From Companilactobacillus baiquanensis (GTDB lineage: Bacteria; Bacillota; Bacilli; Lactobacillales; Lactobacillaceae): a DNA stretch of 64,000 bases. Positions 1 through 8,081 of this stretch are shown piece by piece. Every line of letters begins with the position of its first letter. The stretch's first letter is position 1. The notes beneath the pieces were generated by a model. It saw nothing but the letters and a program-made list of their open reading frames with translations. It made no database searches and was not told the DNA's origin. A program made the position numbers and the translations under genes. The stretch lies in contig NZ_RHOQ01000005.1 in the NCBI RefSeq assembly GCF_003946605.1, positions 1 to 64,000 on the forward strand, given 5' to 3'.

Positions 1-80
1 CGAACACAGAAGTTAAGCTTCTTAACGCCGAAAGTAGTTGGTGGGAAACTACCCGCGAGGATAGGTAGTTGCCACGCAAT
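1..80 (+). rRNA. rrf: 5S ribosomal RNA, 3' part
   Basis: The first 80 bases read as the 3' two-thirds of a bacterial 5S rRNA. The conserved segment with the cgaacacagaagttaag core is followed by the loop E/helix IV region and a terminal gccacgcaa end. The 5' part lies outside the window. The gene is the end of an rRNA operon, because a strong terminator follows immediately. Confidence 0.93.
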
Positions 81-84
81 TCTT

Positions 85-115
85 AAAGGAAGGACATTTG
101 TCCTTCCTTTTTTTT
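85..115 (+). terminator. Terminator of the rRNA operon
   Basis: An 11-bp perfect stem (aaaggaaggac / gtccttccttt) with a 4-nt loop is followed by eight or more T residues, directly after the 5S end. From here to the next gene (116-410) the DNA is AT-rich and holds only the palindrome at 281-344 and probable promoter sequences. Confidence 0.93.
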
Positions 116-280
116 GTATATTTTTTTAACTTTACCTATTATTAATGAATTATTATTATATAATGATTAAAAAAGACTATACATATTGAACATAAGGCGT
201 AAAATATCTTATGAGATATATTATATTTAATATTCTTTTAATACTATTAAATGTGTGTGTGTTAAATGCCGTTTTAACGG

Positions 281-344
281 GCATATTGCCTAAAAGAAAA
301 ATTAAAACTCAATTGAGTATTAATTTCTCTTTTGGGTAATATGC
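281..344. repeat. 64-bp near-perfect palindrome between rRNA operon and regulator gene
   Basis: The two 32-nt arms are reverse complements around the centre 312/313 (core actcaattgagt). There are only two mismatched positions and two G:U-type positions. There is no loop and no T-tract, so it is not a normal terminator. A smaller inverted repeat (266-284, atgcc...gggcat) shares the gcat at 281-284 with the long palindrome, so the two foldings are mutually exclusive in RNA. It could be an operator, a cruciform site, a processing hairpin or a decayed mobile element. Confidence 0.75.
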
Positions 345-410
345 AACAATGTTTATAAAATATAGTTTAATTTCTACTATAAAATAGTGATAACTACGGG
401 GGTGAACATT

Positions 411-2024
411 TTGGATAGTTTTACTGATTTATTTTTATCAAAATCCGAAATTGAAAAAATTCAATTATTCAACAAAATCAGACTTATTAGAACCAGCCAA
501 TTGGCAAGTGCGGACCTAATTGGAACTTATCGAAATAGACATATAGTGGTTAAAGATATTAATCTTCGTAAGGCCGCTTATCAGATGAATAAGAGTTATG
601 GAAGTGTTTATAATACCTTCTTAGGTATACAGGAAGACTTCAAGGAGATCATTGGTAAAGATGATTATACAGTAGAAGAAATGTTCACTGTTAGTCGTGA
701 CGCTTATCATGCTTATTTAACAACGAACTCTGATGGATATAAATTTCTTGATTCTATTGTTAAAGGAACTGAAACTTCATTTAGACATTTTTACACTAGT
801 ATGAATAGTAGTAAGGCTACCGTTTTACGTCATTTAAAGCCTGTTAGAAGTTATTTGAAACGTTTTGGAGTTAGAATCGCTTACGAGCCTATGCGTTTTG
901 TTGGTGATGAGGAGGCTATTCGTCTATCTATTGCTGCATTATATTGGAATGCTACTCGTGGATACGTTTGGCCTTTTGAGGACTTTACTCAAGAGACTGC
1001 CTTTAAAGTTGTTGATATTGCCTTAGATAAATATCGTATGAAGACTATTAATAATATCACTAAATTATTTTATGCTTATGTTGTAATGGCACATCTATAC
1101 CGCATTATTGGCGGCAATCATATGCAAAATATGGATGCTTTGAATGTCATTAATTATCCATTCCCTAATATTTTTGAAGGTGCTAGTGCCTTATTAGAAG
1201 GAAATACAGGTAATGATAGAGTACGAGAATTGAAACGTGCTATTAAAGAAGATGTCAGTTATGAAGAGCAAATGTTCCAATCTGCTGATTTTTACATTCT
1301 ATTAATGTGTGTTCCAACTACCTTTGAAGTTTCAAGTGAATACTTACAAACTGTTTCTAAACAATTGGTAAGATATAATCCGCTGTTTGCTAATTTTATT
1401 GATGATTTCTTGGATCTTATTCCCATTGATGTGGAACAAACTGTTTCTGAGTTGGCTTTGTCTCATAAAGAATTTTTACGCTATAAGTATAATTTGACTA
1501 CATGTATCATTGGCGTATTGGCCCTTGACCACAAGTATATAGAAATGCTTAATTTGTTCTCAGGTTTTGGTGATGCTGTAAGTAAGATTAAAGATGAGAA
1601 CTTGGAAAGTAAGATCGAATCAACGGTTCAGCATCTAATGCTTCGTGATAAATATAGTTCTCTCAAGGGTAAATCTAAACTTATTTCAGAATCATTGTAT
1701 TCAATTGCTTATAGATTTTTCTCTCTATACAATAAGAATTTAAAAGTTAAAATTTATCTAGAATTAGAGTCATTCTTCTTGGTTTATTCAGACCTTTCAG
1801 TTACTTTACAATCCTTGCCATATGCTAAGATCGTTAGTGATTCTAAGGATGCAGATATTATTGTTACTGCTAATAGCTCTGAAATACCGGAAGATAAAAT
1901 TAAAAAAGATGCATGTATTTATCGTTGGATGTACAACGGTGTTGATGGTCAAATGGGTGGATTACTCAATTTGATTTATAAAATTTGGAGTGAAGAAAAG
2001 GTAGAACAAAATCCTGATCTCTAA
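411..2024 (+). CDS. Mga/PRD-type helix-turn-helix regulator
   Basis: Stand-alone transcriptional regulator of the Mga-like group. The TTG at 411 is chosen because ggggggtga-type Shine-Dalgarno sequence ends 7 nt upstream; a GTG at 387 would have no such site. The N-terminal third carries two helix-turn-helix-like segments (around residues 50-85 and 115-150, the second resembling HTH_Mga with a KATVLRHLK helix). A long PRD-like helical middle follows. The last ~90 residues look like an EIIB-type fold (LELESFFLVYSDL, then DADIIVTA). Such proteins usually respond to PTS phosphorylation of PRD histidines. No target is evident, but the next transcript (structured leader plus MFS exporter) starts 10-50 bp after its stop codon. 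It stands alone downstream of the rRNA operon. Confidence 0.7.
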   Translation: MDSFTDLFLSKSEIEKIQLFNKIRLIRTSQLASADLIGTYRNRHIVVKDINLRKAAYQMNKSYGSVYNTFLGIQEDFKEIIGKDDYTVEEMFTVSRDAYHAYLTTNSDGYKFLDSIVKGTETSFRHFYTSMNSSKATVLRHLKPVRSYLKRFGVRIAYEPMRFVGDEEAIRLSIAALYWNATRGYVWPFEDFTQETAFKVVDIALDKYRMKTINNITKLFYAYVVMAHLYRIIGGNHMQNMDALNVINYPFPNIFEGASALLEGNTGNDRVRELKRAIKEDVSYEEQMFQSADFYILLMCVPTTFEVSSEYLQTVSKQLVRYNPLFANFIDDFLDLIPIDVEQTVSELALSHKEFLRYKYNLTTCIIGVLALDHKYIEMLNLFSGFGDAVSKIKDENLESKIESTVQHLMLRDKYSSLKGKSKLISESLYSIAYRFFSLYNKNLKVKIYLELESFFLVYSDLSVTLQSLPYAKIVSDSKDADIIVTANSSEIPEDKIKKDACIYRWMYNGVDGQMGGLLNLIYKIWSEEKVEQNPDL

Positions 2025-2034
2025 GATGCAGTAG

Positions 2035-2063
2035 TTGCAACTTAGGAAATAATATATTATGAT
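2035..2063 (+). promoter_or_regulatory. Promoter of the structured leader / MFS gene
   Basis: TTGCAA (2035-2040), 17 nt, TATGAT (2058-2063): four of six and five of six consensus matches with ideal spacing. It would start transcription near 2070, just before the structured region. Confidence 0.55.
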
Positions 2064-2069
2064 GGTGAA

Positions 2070-2234
2070 TGTGCGATGAGTCGAGAGCCGCCGTATTTGG
2101 ACGGCACTTGTGGTAGGATATCATGCACCACTCACCGTATTGTGAGCGATATCTTCAGTAGTTGTGTGAACCGACGTACTGATTGCTCGTATAGAGTACT
2201 ACCGTCAGCCATGGTGAAAACCATGGCTTTTTTT
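2070..2234 (+). ncRNA. Unidentified structured leader RNA (riboswitch or attenuator candidate)
   Basis: About 165 nt, clearly more GC-rich than the surroundings, with several stable helices. These are gccgcc/ggacggc (near 2088-2106), ggatatc/gatatctt enclosing ctcac/gtgag (2115-2155), and gtact/agtac (2175-2200). It ends in a textbook terminator (2207-2234: 8-bp stem agccatgg/ccatggct plus seven Ts). A good promoter lies at its 5' end, and the Shine-Dalgarno site of the MFS gene begins 18 nt after the T-run, so the layout is that of a transcription-terminating leader. I could not match it to TPP, FMN, SAM, lysine, M-box, yybP, glycine, guanidine, T-box or 6S consensus sequences. A short reading frame inside it (2076-2258) has no ribosome binding site. 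Confidence 0.6.
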
Positions 2235-2263
2235 ATGAAAAATTTTATGAAGAGGTGAGAGAT

Positions 2264-3451
2264 ATGAGGTCACAAAGAAGATGGCTATTGATTTTAAATA
2301 TGACTTTTAACATGGTGATGGGATTTATATTACCTGTTAATACCATTTTTATTCATAAGAATCTTCACGAACCACTCACGACTGCTGGTTTTGCATTAAT
2401 GATCTATTCCATTTTGATGATGGTCGGTAATGCATTGGGAGGAGTCATGTTCGATAGATTTTCAAAGAGATGGACTCTATATATTGGATATTTTATTTCA
2501 GTATTTTCGTTGATCGTCATGTCTTTTCACCATGTATGGCCCTCATACGTTGTATATTTAATTCTTTTGGGATTTGGTATGGGAATCTCTTATACTGCAA
2601 TAAATGCTTATACAGCGTTAGCAGCTGAACAAATGGTCGGCGATAGTCGAATAATTTTCAATAATATGTATTTAGCGGCTAACTTAGGTATTGCGATCGG
2701 TTCAACTGCCGTTGGATTTATTTTCAATGCTAGTATCTTTTTAACTTTCTTTATTCCAGTAGTTATTTTTATTTTATGTATAATTATTTTGGCATTTAAG
2801 GCTAGTCTTTTTGAAGAGAAAAATACACATAAAACGGGATCTAACAAATATGTCAGTGATGATGTGGAAGACCCACTTATTAAAATTGGTTTTAGAAGAT
2901 TTAGATTAAATATTGTTATTTTATGTATTGCTATTCTGATCGTCTGGATCGGATATTCTCAATGGGATAGTAATATGTCGGTTTATATGCTCAATAAGGG
3001 ATTTACTACTCGTGAATATGGCTTAACATTTACAATCAATGCTGGTTCACTATTAATTATTCAGCCAGTTATGAATCGTGTAGTTTCAAAAATGTTTAAA
3101 TTATTAAGGACACAGCTATTATTAGGTATTTCTATTATGGGATTATCATTCTTAATTCTGCCAACGGCTAAAACTTACATGGCTTTTGTTATCAGTATGT
3201 TAATTGTTACAGTCGGTGAATCAATGGTATTTCCAACTATTCCTGCTTTACTTAGTAAATTTTCAACCAATAAAAACCGCGGAACATTCCAAAGTTTTTA
3301 CAGTATGTTTGGTTCATTAGGAAGAGCTTTGGGTCCGTATGTAGGTAGTTTAGTAGTAACTTGGATGTCATTTGGTCATATGTTTTATGCGATTACTTTG
3401 ATGATGTTATTAATTGCTGCAACAATGACCGGAATTAAAGAGTTAGAATAA
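2264..3451 (+). CDS. MFS transporter (DHA-type exporter)
   Basis: 395-residue major facilitator with 12 predicted membrane helices. The motif-A-like loop (GGVMFDRFSKRW, residues ~60-72) follows helix 2, and the central cytoplasmic loop is charged. The start at ATG 2264 follows gaggtga by 5 nt; the in-frame GTG at 2255 lies inside that site. Family membership points to a proton-driven exporter of drugs or small metabolites; the substrate is unknown. It is preceded by a terminator-ending structured leader, so expression is probably controlled by readthrough. The stop codon is 1 nt before the next gene, which indicates an operon with the hydrolase. Confidence 0.82.
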   Translation: MRSQRRWLLILNMTFNMVMGFILPVNTIFIHKNLHEPLTTAGFALMIYSILMMVGNALGGVMFDRFSKRWTLYIGYFISVFSLIVMSFHHVWPSYVVYLILLGFGMGISYTAINAYTALAAEQMVGDSRIIFNNMYLAANLGIAIGSTAVGFIFNASIFLTFFIPVVIFILCIIILAFKASLFEEKNTHKTGSNKYVSDDVEDPLIKIGFRRFRLNIVILCIAILIVWIGYSQWDSNMSVYMLNKGFTTREYGLTFTINAGSLLIIQPVMNRVVSKMFKLLRTQLLLGISIMGLSFLILPTAKTYMAFVISMLIVTVGESMVFPTIPALLSKFSTNKNRGTFQSFYSMFGSLGRALGPYVGSLVVTWMSFGHMFYAITLMMLLIAATMTGIKELE

Positions 3452-3452
3452 T

Positions 3453-4352
3453 ATGATATTTATAATAATAATAGTTTTAATATTAGTGGCATTAGGTTTG
3501 AACAAATTCTTTTTATACATCCAAAAAAGAGGTTCTAGTGCCTTAGGATCTAATCCGCCCAATATAAAACGCGACCCAGGTTTAGATAAAAAAACAGCAG
3601 AATTTTTAAGAATCGAAAAAAAAGAATGGAAGATCAAATCAAAATTTAATCAAAATGAACTTTATGCTTGGTTTACCGAAGCAAAACAGCCGACAAATAC
3701 AACTGTTATTTTAGTTCATGGGTTTGCGGTCGATCATAATTCATTGAATATTCATGCCCAACTATTTTATAACTTAGGTTATAATGTTTTGCAGATCGAC
3801 AACCAAGCGGCCGGTAAAAGTTCTGGTAAATATATGGGATATGGCTATATTGAGAGTCTGGATCTTATTGACTGGATCGATGAATTAAAAAATAGACGTC
3901 CGAATGAAGAAATAATCCTCTTTGGTGCCTCAATGGGAGCGGCAACTGTGATGTTGGTCAGTCCTAAAGTAGATGGAAAAGTTAAAGCAATTATTGAGGA
4001 TTCTGGCTACACTAGTACCAAGGACATTTTGTCTTATCATGCTCAAAATATGTATCATATTAAAGGTCGATGGCTGATCAATGGTATATCTTTATTTTCT
4101 AAAATTAGAGCGGGTTTTTTCTATGGTCAGGCAGATTGTATGAAAGCTTTAAAAAAGAATAAAATCCCCATATTATTTATGCATGGTCAAAATGACTTTA
4201 CAGTTCCGTTTGAAATGGAAGAAAAGTTATACACCTGTGGAAAATTCTTTAAAGAAAAATATGTCAGTCAAGGTGTTCATATTCGTAGTTACTACATCGA
4301 TTCGATAAATTACCAAAAAGCTGTGGAAAAGTTTTTGCAACATGATCAATAG
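3453..4352 (+). CDS. Membrane-anchored alpha/beta hydrolase
   Basis: 299 residues. One N-terminal membrane helix (residues 1-22) is followed by an alpha/beta-hydrolase domain. The oxyanion motif HGFAVDH lies near residue 90, the nucleophile elbow G-A-S-M-G near 155-160, the acid in NDFTVP near 245, and the histidine in GVHIRSYY near 270, so all parts of the triad are present. It belongs to the YfhR/YqkD-like group of extracytoplasmic-facing or membrane-tethered serine hydrolases; the substrate is not known. It is translationally adjacent to the MFS gene (1-nt gap) and followed by a 155-residue protein after 9 nt, so the run 2264-6021 looks like one transcription unit. Confidence 0.82.
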   Translation: MIFIIIIVLILVALGLNKFFLYIQKRGSSALGSNPPNIKRDPGLDKKTAEFLRIEKKEWKIKSKFNQNELYAWFTEAKQPTNTTVILVHGFAVDHNSLNIHAQLFYNLGYNVLQIDNQAAGKSSGKYMGYGYIESLDLIDWIDELKNRRPNEEIILFGASMGAATVMLVSPKVDGKVKAIIEDSGYTSTKDILSYHAQNMYHIKGRWLINGISLFSKIRAGFFYGQADCMKALKKNKIPILFMHGQNDFTVPFEMEEKLYTCGKFFKEKYVSQGVHIRSYYIDSINYQKAVEKFLQHDQ

Positions 4353-4361
4353 GAGAAAATT

Positions 4362-4829
4362 ATGAAAATAAATATTAAAGAATTCATGGAAAAAATCGAA
4401 AATAACGAATTTAAACAAGATCATTTTGAAATAAGTAAAGACGATCTTTTACAATCTGATTCGTGGGTTTTAGAACAAGCTAAAGCAATTTTGGATAAGG
4501 ATGAGGAATTGTCACAAGTAATGATCCATGTTGCTGATGCGGAATTTGATATTGATTTCTACTTAGAGACTGGTGTTATTAACTTGCCATTTGATGATGC
4601 TAAAAAAGTTACTCATTTCTTTGAAGATGAGGAGATCGTTGATACGAAAATTTATCTTTCAACTAGATGCGATTATTTGAACGCCTCGAAGTTTCATATT
4701 GATTTAATTTCAGAAAATAAGCTAGAAAATAGTGAAATCAAGAAAACTTTGGATATAATGAAAGAGAACTATCAAACTAGTTTGGAAAATTTCAATAATA
4801 AGGATGAATCAGAAACCGAGGAAAAGTAA
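4362..4829 (+). CDS. Acidic conserved hypothetical protein
   Basis: 155 residues, strongly acidic, no membrane helix or signal peptide, with a charged C-terminal tail (KDESETEEK). The ribosome binding site aggagaa precedes ATG 4362. The stop overlaps the next start (4829), so it is translationally coupled to the TauE-like permease. I do not recognise the family. A soluble cytoplasmic accessory role is possible but unproven. Confidence 0.65.
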   Translation: MKINIKEFMEKIENNEFKQDHFEISKDDLLQSDSWVLEQAKAILDKDEELSQVMIHVADAEFDIDFYLETGVINLPFDDAKKVTHFFEDEEIVDTKIYLSTRCDYLNASKFHIDLISENKLENSEIKKTLDIMKENYQTSLENFNNKDESETEEK

Positions 4830-5671
4830 TGAATTCAATGTTACTGATATTATTAATGGGACTTTTTGCCGGATGCCTAGGCGCAATTTTAGGTATTGGC
4901 GGAGGGATGATCATTACACCGATTTTAACCATTATGATGGGATTGGATATTAAATATGCGATCGGTGCTAGTATTATTTCTGTTATTGCTACGAGTTCAG
5001 GATCAACCATTGCTTACTTAAAAGATGATATGTTAAATCTTCGTGTAGCTATGTTTTTGGAGATTGCCACTACTGTTGGGGCGATTATGGGTGCTTTATT
5101 AGTTGGACTCTTCTCCAGTTCTTTCCTATATGTTTTGTTTGGATTTTTCTTACTTTATTCAACTTACAATATGATTCGTAAGTTAATGGATAAAAAAGGT
5201 GAGAATGTTTATACGGGACATGATCCAATTGTTGACAAGCTTAATCTGGCGAATACTTACTACGATAAATCAGAACAAAAACAGATAGATTATTCGATGA
5301 AGAATGTACCAGGTGGATTTATCATGATGTGGGCAGCCGGTCTTGCTAGTGGATTGCTTGGTATTGGTAGTGGTGCTTTTAAAGTTATCGCTATGGACAC
5401 CATTATGAAAATGCCATTAAAGCCATCTAGTGCTACTAGTAATTTAATGATGGGAGTAACCGCTGCTGCAAGTGCGACAGTTTATTTCTTTAATGGATCT
5501 ATTAGACCAGATATAGCTGGTCCTTTAGCAATCGGTGTTTTAATTGGTGCTACGATCGGTGCTAGAATTATGCAAGTGCTCAAACCAAAAATTATTAGAA
5601 TGATCTTTGTACCTATTATTCTTTATATGGGTGTTCAGATGGTTCTTAAAGGATTTGGGGTGAACCTATAA
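4829..5671 (+). CDS. TauE/SafE-family permease
   Basis: 280 residues, about eight membrane helices in two repeats. Each repeat begins with the family's glycine-rich helix (GCLGAILGIGGGMIITP near residues 12-28; GLASGLLGIGSGAFKV near 170-186). TauE/SafE proteins export sulfite, sulfonates or related small anions. It overlaps its downstream partner by one base (5671), a DUF1634 membrane protein; the pair is a common arrangement in Firmicutes and archaea. The specific anion cannot be told from sequence. Confidence 0.88.
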   Translation: MNSMLLILLMGLFAGCLGAILGIGGGMIITPILTIMMGLDIKYAIGASIISVIATSSGSTIAYLKDDMLNLRVAMFLEIATTVGAIMGALLVGLFSSSFLYVLFGFFLLYSTYNMIRKLMDKKGENVYTGHDPIVDKLNLANTYYDKSEQKQIDYSMKNVPGGFIMMWAAGLASGLLGIGSGAFKVIAMDTIMKMPLKPSSATSNLMMGVTAAASATVYFFNGSIRPDIAGPLAIGVLIGATIGARIMQVLKPKIIRMIFVPIILYMGVQMVLKGFGVNL

Positions 5672-6021
5672 TGCATGAAGAAATGAGAAAAGTTGAATTA
5701 ATTATTGGCAAAATTTTACGTATTGGTGTTGTTACTTCAGCAATTGTTATTTTAATTGGAATTGCACTTTATTTCTTAAACGGTAGCGGATATGCAAATG
5801 GTTTTCCAACTAGATTTGGAACTATTTTAAGTGGTATTGTTGCAGGAAAATCATACGCGATTATTATGTTGGGAATTTTCTTATTGATTTTGACTCCTGT
5901 ATTACGGGTCGTTGTTTCAATTTATGCATTTTATAAGGAAAAGGATAAAATGTATGTGGTCATTACAACAATCGTTTTGGTTATTTTGATTGTTGCTATG
6001 TTGTTAGGTTATAGAAGTTAA
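5671..6021 (+). CDS. DUF1634 membrane protein
   Basis: 116 residues with three membrane helices (approx. 15-38, 65-85 and 92-112). It matches the DUF1634 pattern of small proteins encoded directly after TauE/SafE permeases, with which it shares the stop/start overlap at 5671. It probably acts as an accessory subunit of that permease (inference from constant pairing). Last gene of the 2264-6021 unit, followed immediately by a terminator. Confidence 0.8.
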   Translation: MHEEMRKVELIIGKILRIGVVTSAIVILIGIALYFLNGSGYANGFPTRFGTILSGIVAGKSYAIIMLGIFLLILTPVLRVVVSIYAFYKEKDKMYVVITTIVLVILIVAMLLGYRS

Positions 6022-6056
6022 AAAGTCCGTCAAATTTATATTTGAGGGGCTTTTTT
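6021..6056 (+). terminator. Terminator after DUF1634 gene
   Basis: The stem aaaagtccgtcaaat / atttgaggggctttt has two G:U pairs, a 5-nt loop and a run of six Ts. It begins at the stop codon. Confidence 0.85.
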
Positions 6057-6087
6057 AGTACAATAAGGTGAATCAGGAGATGATAAT

Positions 6088-7017
6088 ATGTTGGCAATTG
6101 CAATTGGTTTGATTATTGGAATCGGACTTCCCCTTCAAACTAGTATTAATTCACGTTTAAAAATAGCTTTAGGTTCACCATTTTTAGCATCATTAACGTC
6201 TTTTACTATCGGAACTATTTTGTTAGCAATTATAACTTTAATAATTGACCACGGTTTATTTTTCCCAATCAAATTGTTTGTACAACAGCCGATTTGGTTA
6301 TGGATAGGTGGAATATTTGGAGTTACTTATCTAACGGCTAATATATTGTTATTTCCTAAACTTGGTAGTGTTCAGACAGTTATCATGCCTATTTTAGGGC
6401 AGATAGTTATGGGGTTATTAATAGATAATTTTGGATTATTTTATTCTTTAAAGAGTCCGTTAACTATTACAAGATTTTTTGGTGCCATTTTAGTTTTATT
6501 AGGTGTAATAGGTGCGGTTTCAATTAATGAACTTATAAATAAAAGACATCATAGAATGGACAGTGAAAGCTCTGGTTTATTTATTTGGAGAATGTTTGGA
6601 GTTATCGCGGGGATGTTAGGTGCTGCTCAGTCAGCCATTAATGGTCATTTAGGAGCGGTACTAAATTCAACAGTCAAAGCAGCATTTCTTTCCTTTTTTG
6701 TGGGAACGATTTGTATTTTGCTGATTGTTATCTTTATTCATCCTAAATTGCAATTAAATAAGGCTAAAAATGGTAATCCCTGGTGGATGTGGATCGGAGG
6801 AATTATTGGCGGGCTTTATATTTTAGGTAATGTTTATTTAGTTCCCATAATTGGTACAGGACTTTCAGTAGTAATTATTTTATTAGGATTAATGATCGGT
6901 AGTTTGATAATTGATCAATTCGGTATCCTTGAATCGAAGAGAAATCCGGTTACAGTTGCACAAGTTCTAAGTTTGTTAGTAATGATCAGTGGAGTTGCTT
7001 TAATTAGATTATTTTAA
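6088..7017 (+). CDS. DMT-family transporter, two DUF606 (YdcZ) repeats
   Basis: 309 residues, ten membrane helices. Two homologous halves (1-145 and 165-309) each have the DUF606 signature of an N-terminal GxxxPxQ-like segment and a later G.......LG.(V/S).Q helix (SVQTVIMPILGQ in the first half). This is a fused version of the usual ~145-residue YdcZ protein. The family is in the drug/metabolite transporter superfamily with unknown substrates. Monocistronic between two terminators; ribosome binding site aggagat before ATG 6088. Confidence 0.82.
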   Translation: MLAIAIGLIIGIGLPLQTSINSRLKIALGSPFLASLTSFTIGTILLAIITLIIDHGLFFPIKLFVQQPIWLWIGGIFGVTYLTANILLFPKLGSVQTVIMPILGQIVMGLLIDNFGLFYSLKSPLTITRFFGAILVLLGVIGAVSINELINKRHHRMDSESSGLFIWRMFGVIAGMLGAAQSAINGHLGAVLNSTVKAAFLSFFVGTICILLIVIFIHPKLQLNKAKNGNPWWMWIGGIIGGLYILGNVYLVPIIGTGLSVVIILLGLMIGSLIIDQFGILESKRNPVTVAQVLSLLVMISGVALIRLF

Positions 7018-7028
7018 AATTGAGTATT

Positions 7029-7062
7029 AAAAAAGATCCTGCGAAAATTCGCAGGATCTTTT
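7029..7062. terminator. Bidirectional terminator between the DMT gene and nrdF
   Basis: Perfect 14-bp stem (aaagatcctgcgaa.../...ttcgcaggatcttt) with A-run and T-run on either side. It serves the converging genes on both strands. Confidence 0.93.
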
Positions 7063-7066
7063 AATG

Positions 7067-8068
7067 TTATTTCTTTAATTTATTAATTAATGAATTACCG
7101 TCTTTTAAACCGATATCATAATCAGAATCTTTCATAGCTTCAACTTTACCCATCAAGTAACCATTACCAACTTGTGAGAAGAAGTCATGGTTACTAGTAC
7201 CTGTTGAGATACCATTCATAACGATAGGATTAACATCTTCAGCATTACCATCTGGGAATAATGGACTTTGGCCTAGATTCATCAAAGCTTTATTAGCGTT
7301 ATATCTTAAGAAGACCATAACTTCGTCTACCCAGCCGACTTTATCATAAAGTGTCTTTGTATATTGTTCTTCGTTATCATAAAGCTGATATAAGAAGTCA
7401 TACATCCAGTCACGCATTTTATCTTGTTCATCAGAACTTAACTCATTAAACCCTAATTGGAATTTATAACCAATATAAGTACCGTGAACTGATTCGTCAC
7501 GAATAATTAGTTTAATGATTTCAGCGACGTTTGCTAGTTTATTATTTCCTAAATAATAAAGTGGTGTATAAAAACCAGAATAGAATAGGAAACTTTCTAG
7601 GAAAACACTGGCAACTTTCTTCTCTAAAGCAGTACCGTTTTGATAAACATCATTAATGAATTTAGCCTTCTTTTGAAGGTGTTCATTGTGATCAGTCCAT
7701 TCAAAGATTTCTTCAATTTCTTCGGCACTATTTAAAGTACTAAAAATTGATGAATAACTCTTAGCGTGGACTGATTCCATGAATTGAATATTATTAAAAA
7801 CAGCTGTTTCTGCTTGAGTACGAACGTTTTTAAGCATTGCTTGAATACCATCTTGAGATTGTAATGTATCAAGTAGTGTTAGTCCTCCAAAAACGTGTCC
7901 GACAACAGTTTGCTCTTCTTTACTTAAAGTACGCCAATCATCTAAATCGTTGGACAAAGGTATACGTGTATCTAACCAGAACTGAGAGGTCAACTTTTCC
8001 CATGTAGCTTTGTCTACGACATCCTCGATTTTGTTCCAGTTCATGGCCTTATAATACGTATCAACCAT
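7067..8068 (-). CDS. nrdF: Ribonucleotide reductase class Ib, beta subunit
   Basis: 333 residues. Small (R2F) subunit holding the dimanganese/di-iron tyrosyl radical cofactor that initiates reduction by NrdE. Metal-ligand segments of the ferritin-like fold are visible (FMESVHAKSYS near 100, then RDESVHGTYIG near 185). Length is typical of NrdF. It is the last gene of nrdHIEF and ends at the shared terminator. The gap to nrdE is 13 nt with a good ribosome binding site (ggaggaattt before ATG). Confidence 0.97.
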   Translation of the reverse strand: MVDTYYKAMNWNKIEDVVDKATWEKLTSQFWLDTRIPLSNDLDDWRTLSKEEQTVVGHVFGGLTLLDTLQSQDGIQAMLKNVRTQAETAVFNNIQFMESVHAKSYSSIFSTLNSAEEIEEIFEWTDHNEHLQKKAKFINDVYQNGTALEKKVASVFLESFLFYSGFYTPLYYLGNNKLANVAEIIKLIIRDESVHGTYIGYKFQLGFNELSSDEQDKMRDWMYDFLYQLYDNEEQYTKTLYDKVGWVDEVMVFLRYNANKALMNLGQSPLFPDGNAEDVNPIVMNGISTGTSNHDFFSQVGNGYLMGKVEAMKDSDYDIGLKDGNSLINKLKK

Positions 8069-8081
8069 TTAAAAATTCCTC

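Noticed and set aside
2076-2258. 60-codon reading frame in front of the MFS gene
   Set aside because: It runs through the stems and terminator of the structured leader, has no ribosome site, and its product looks random (Cys/Arg-rich).
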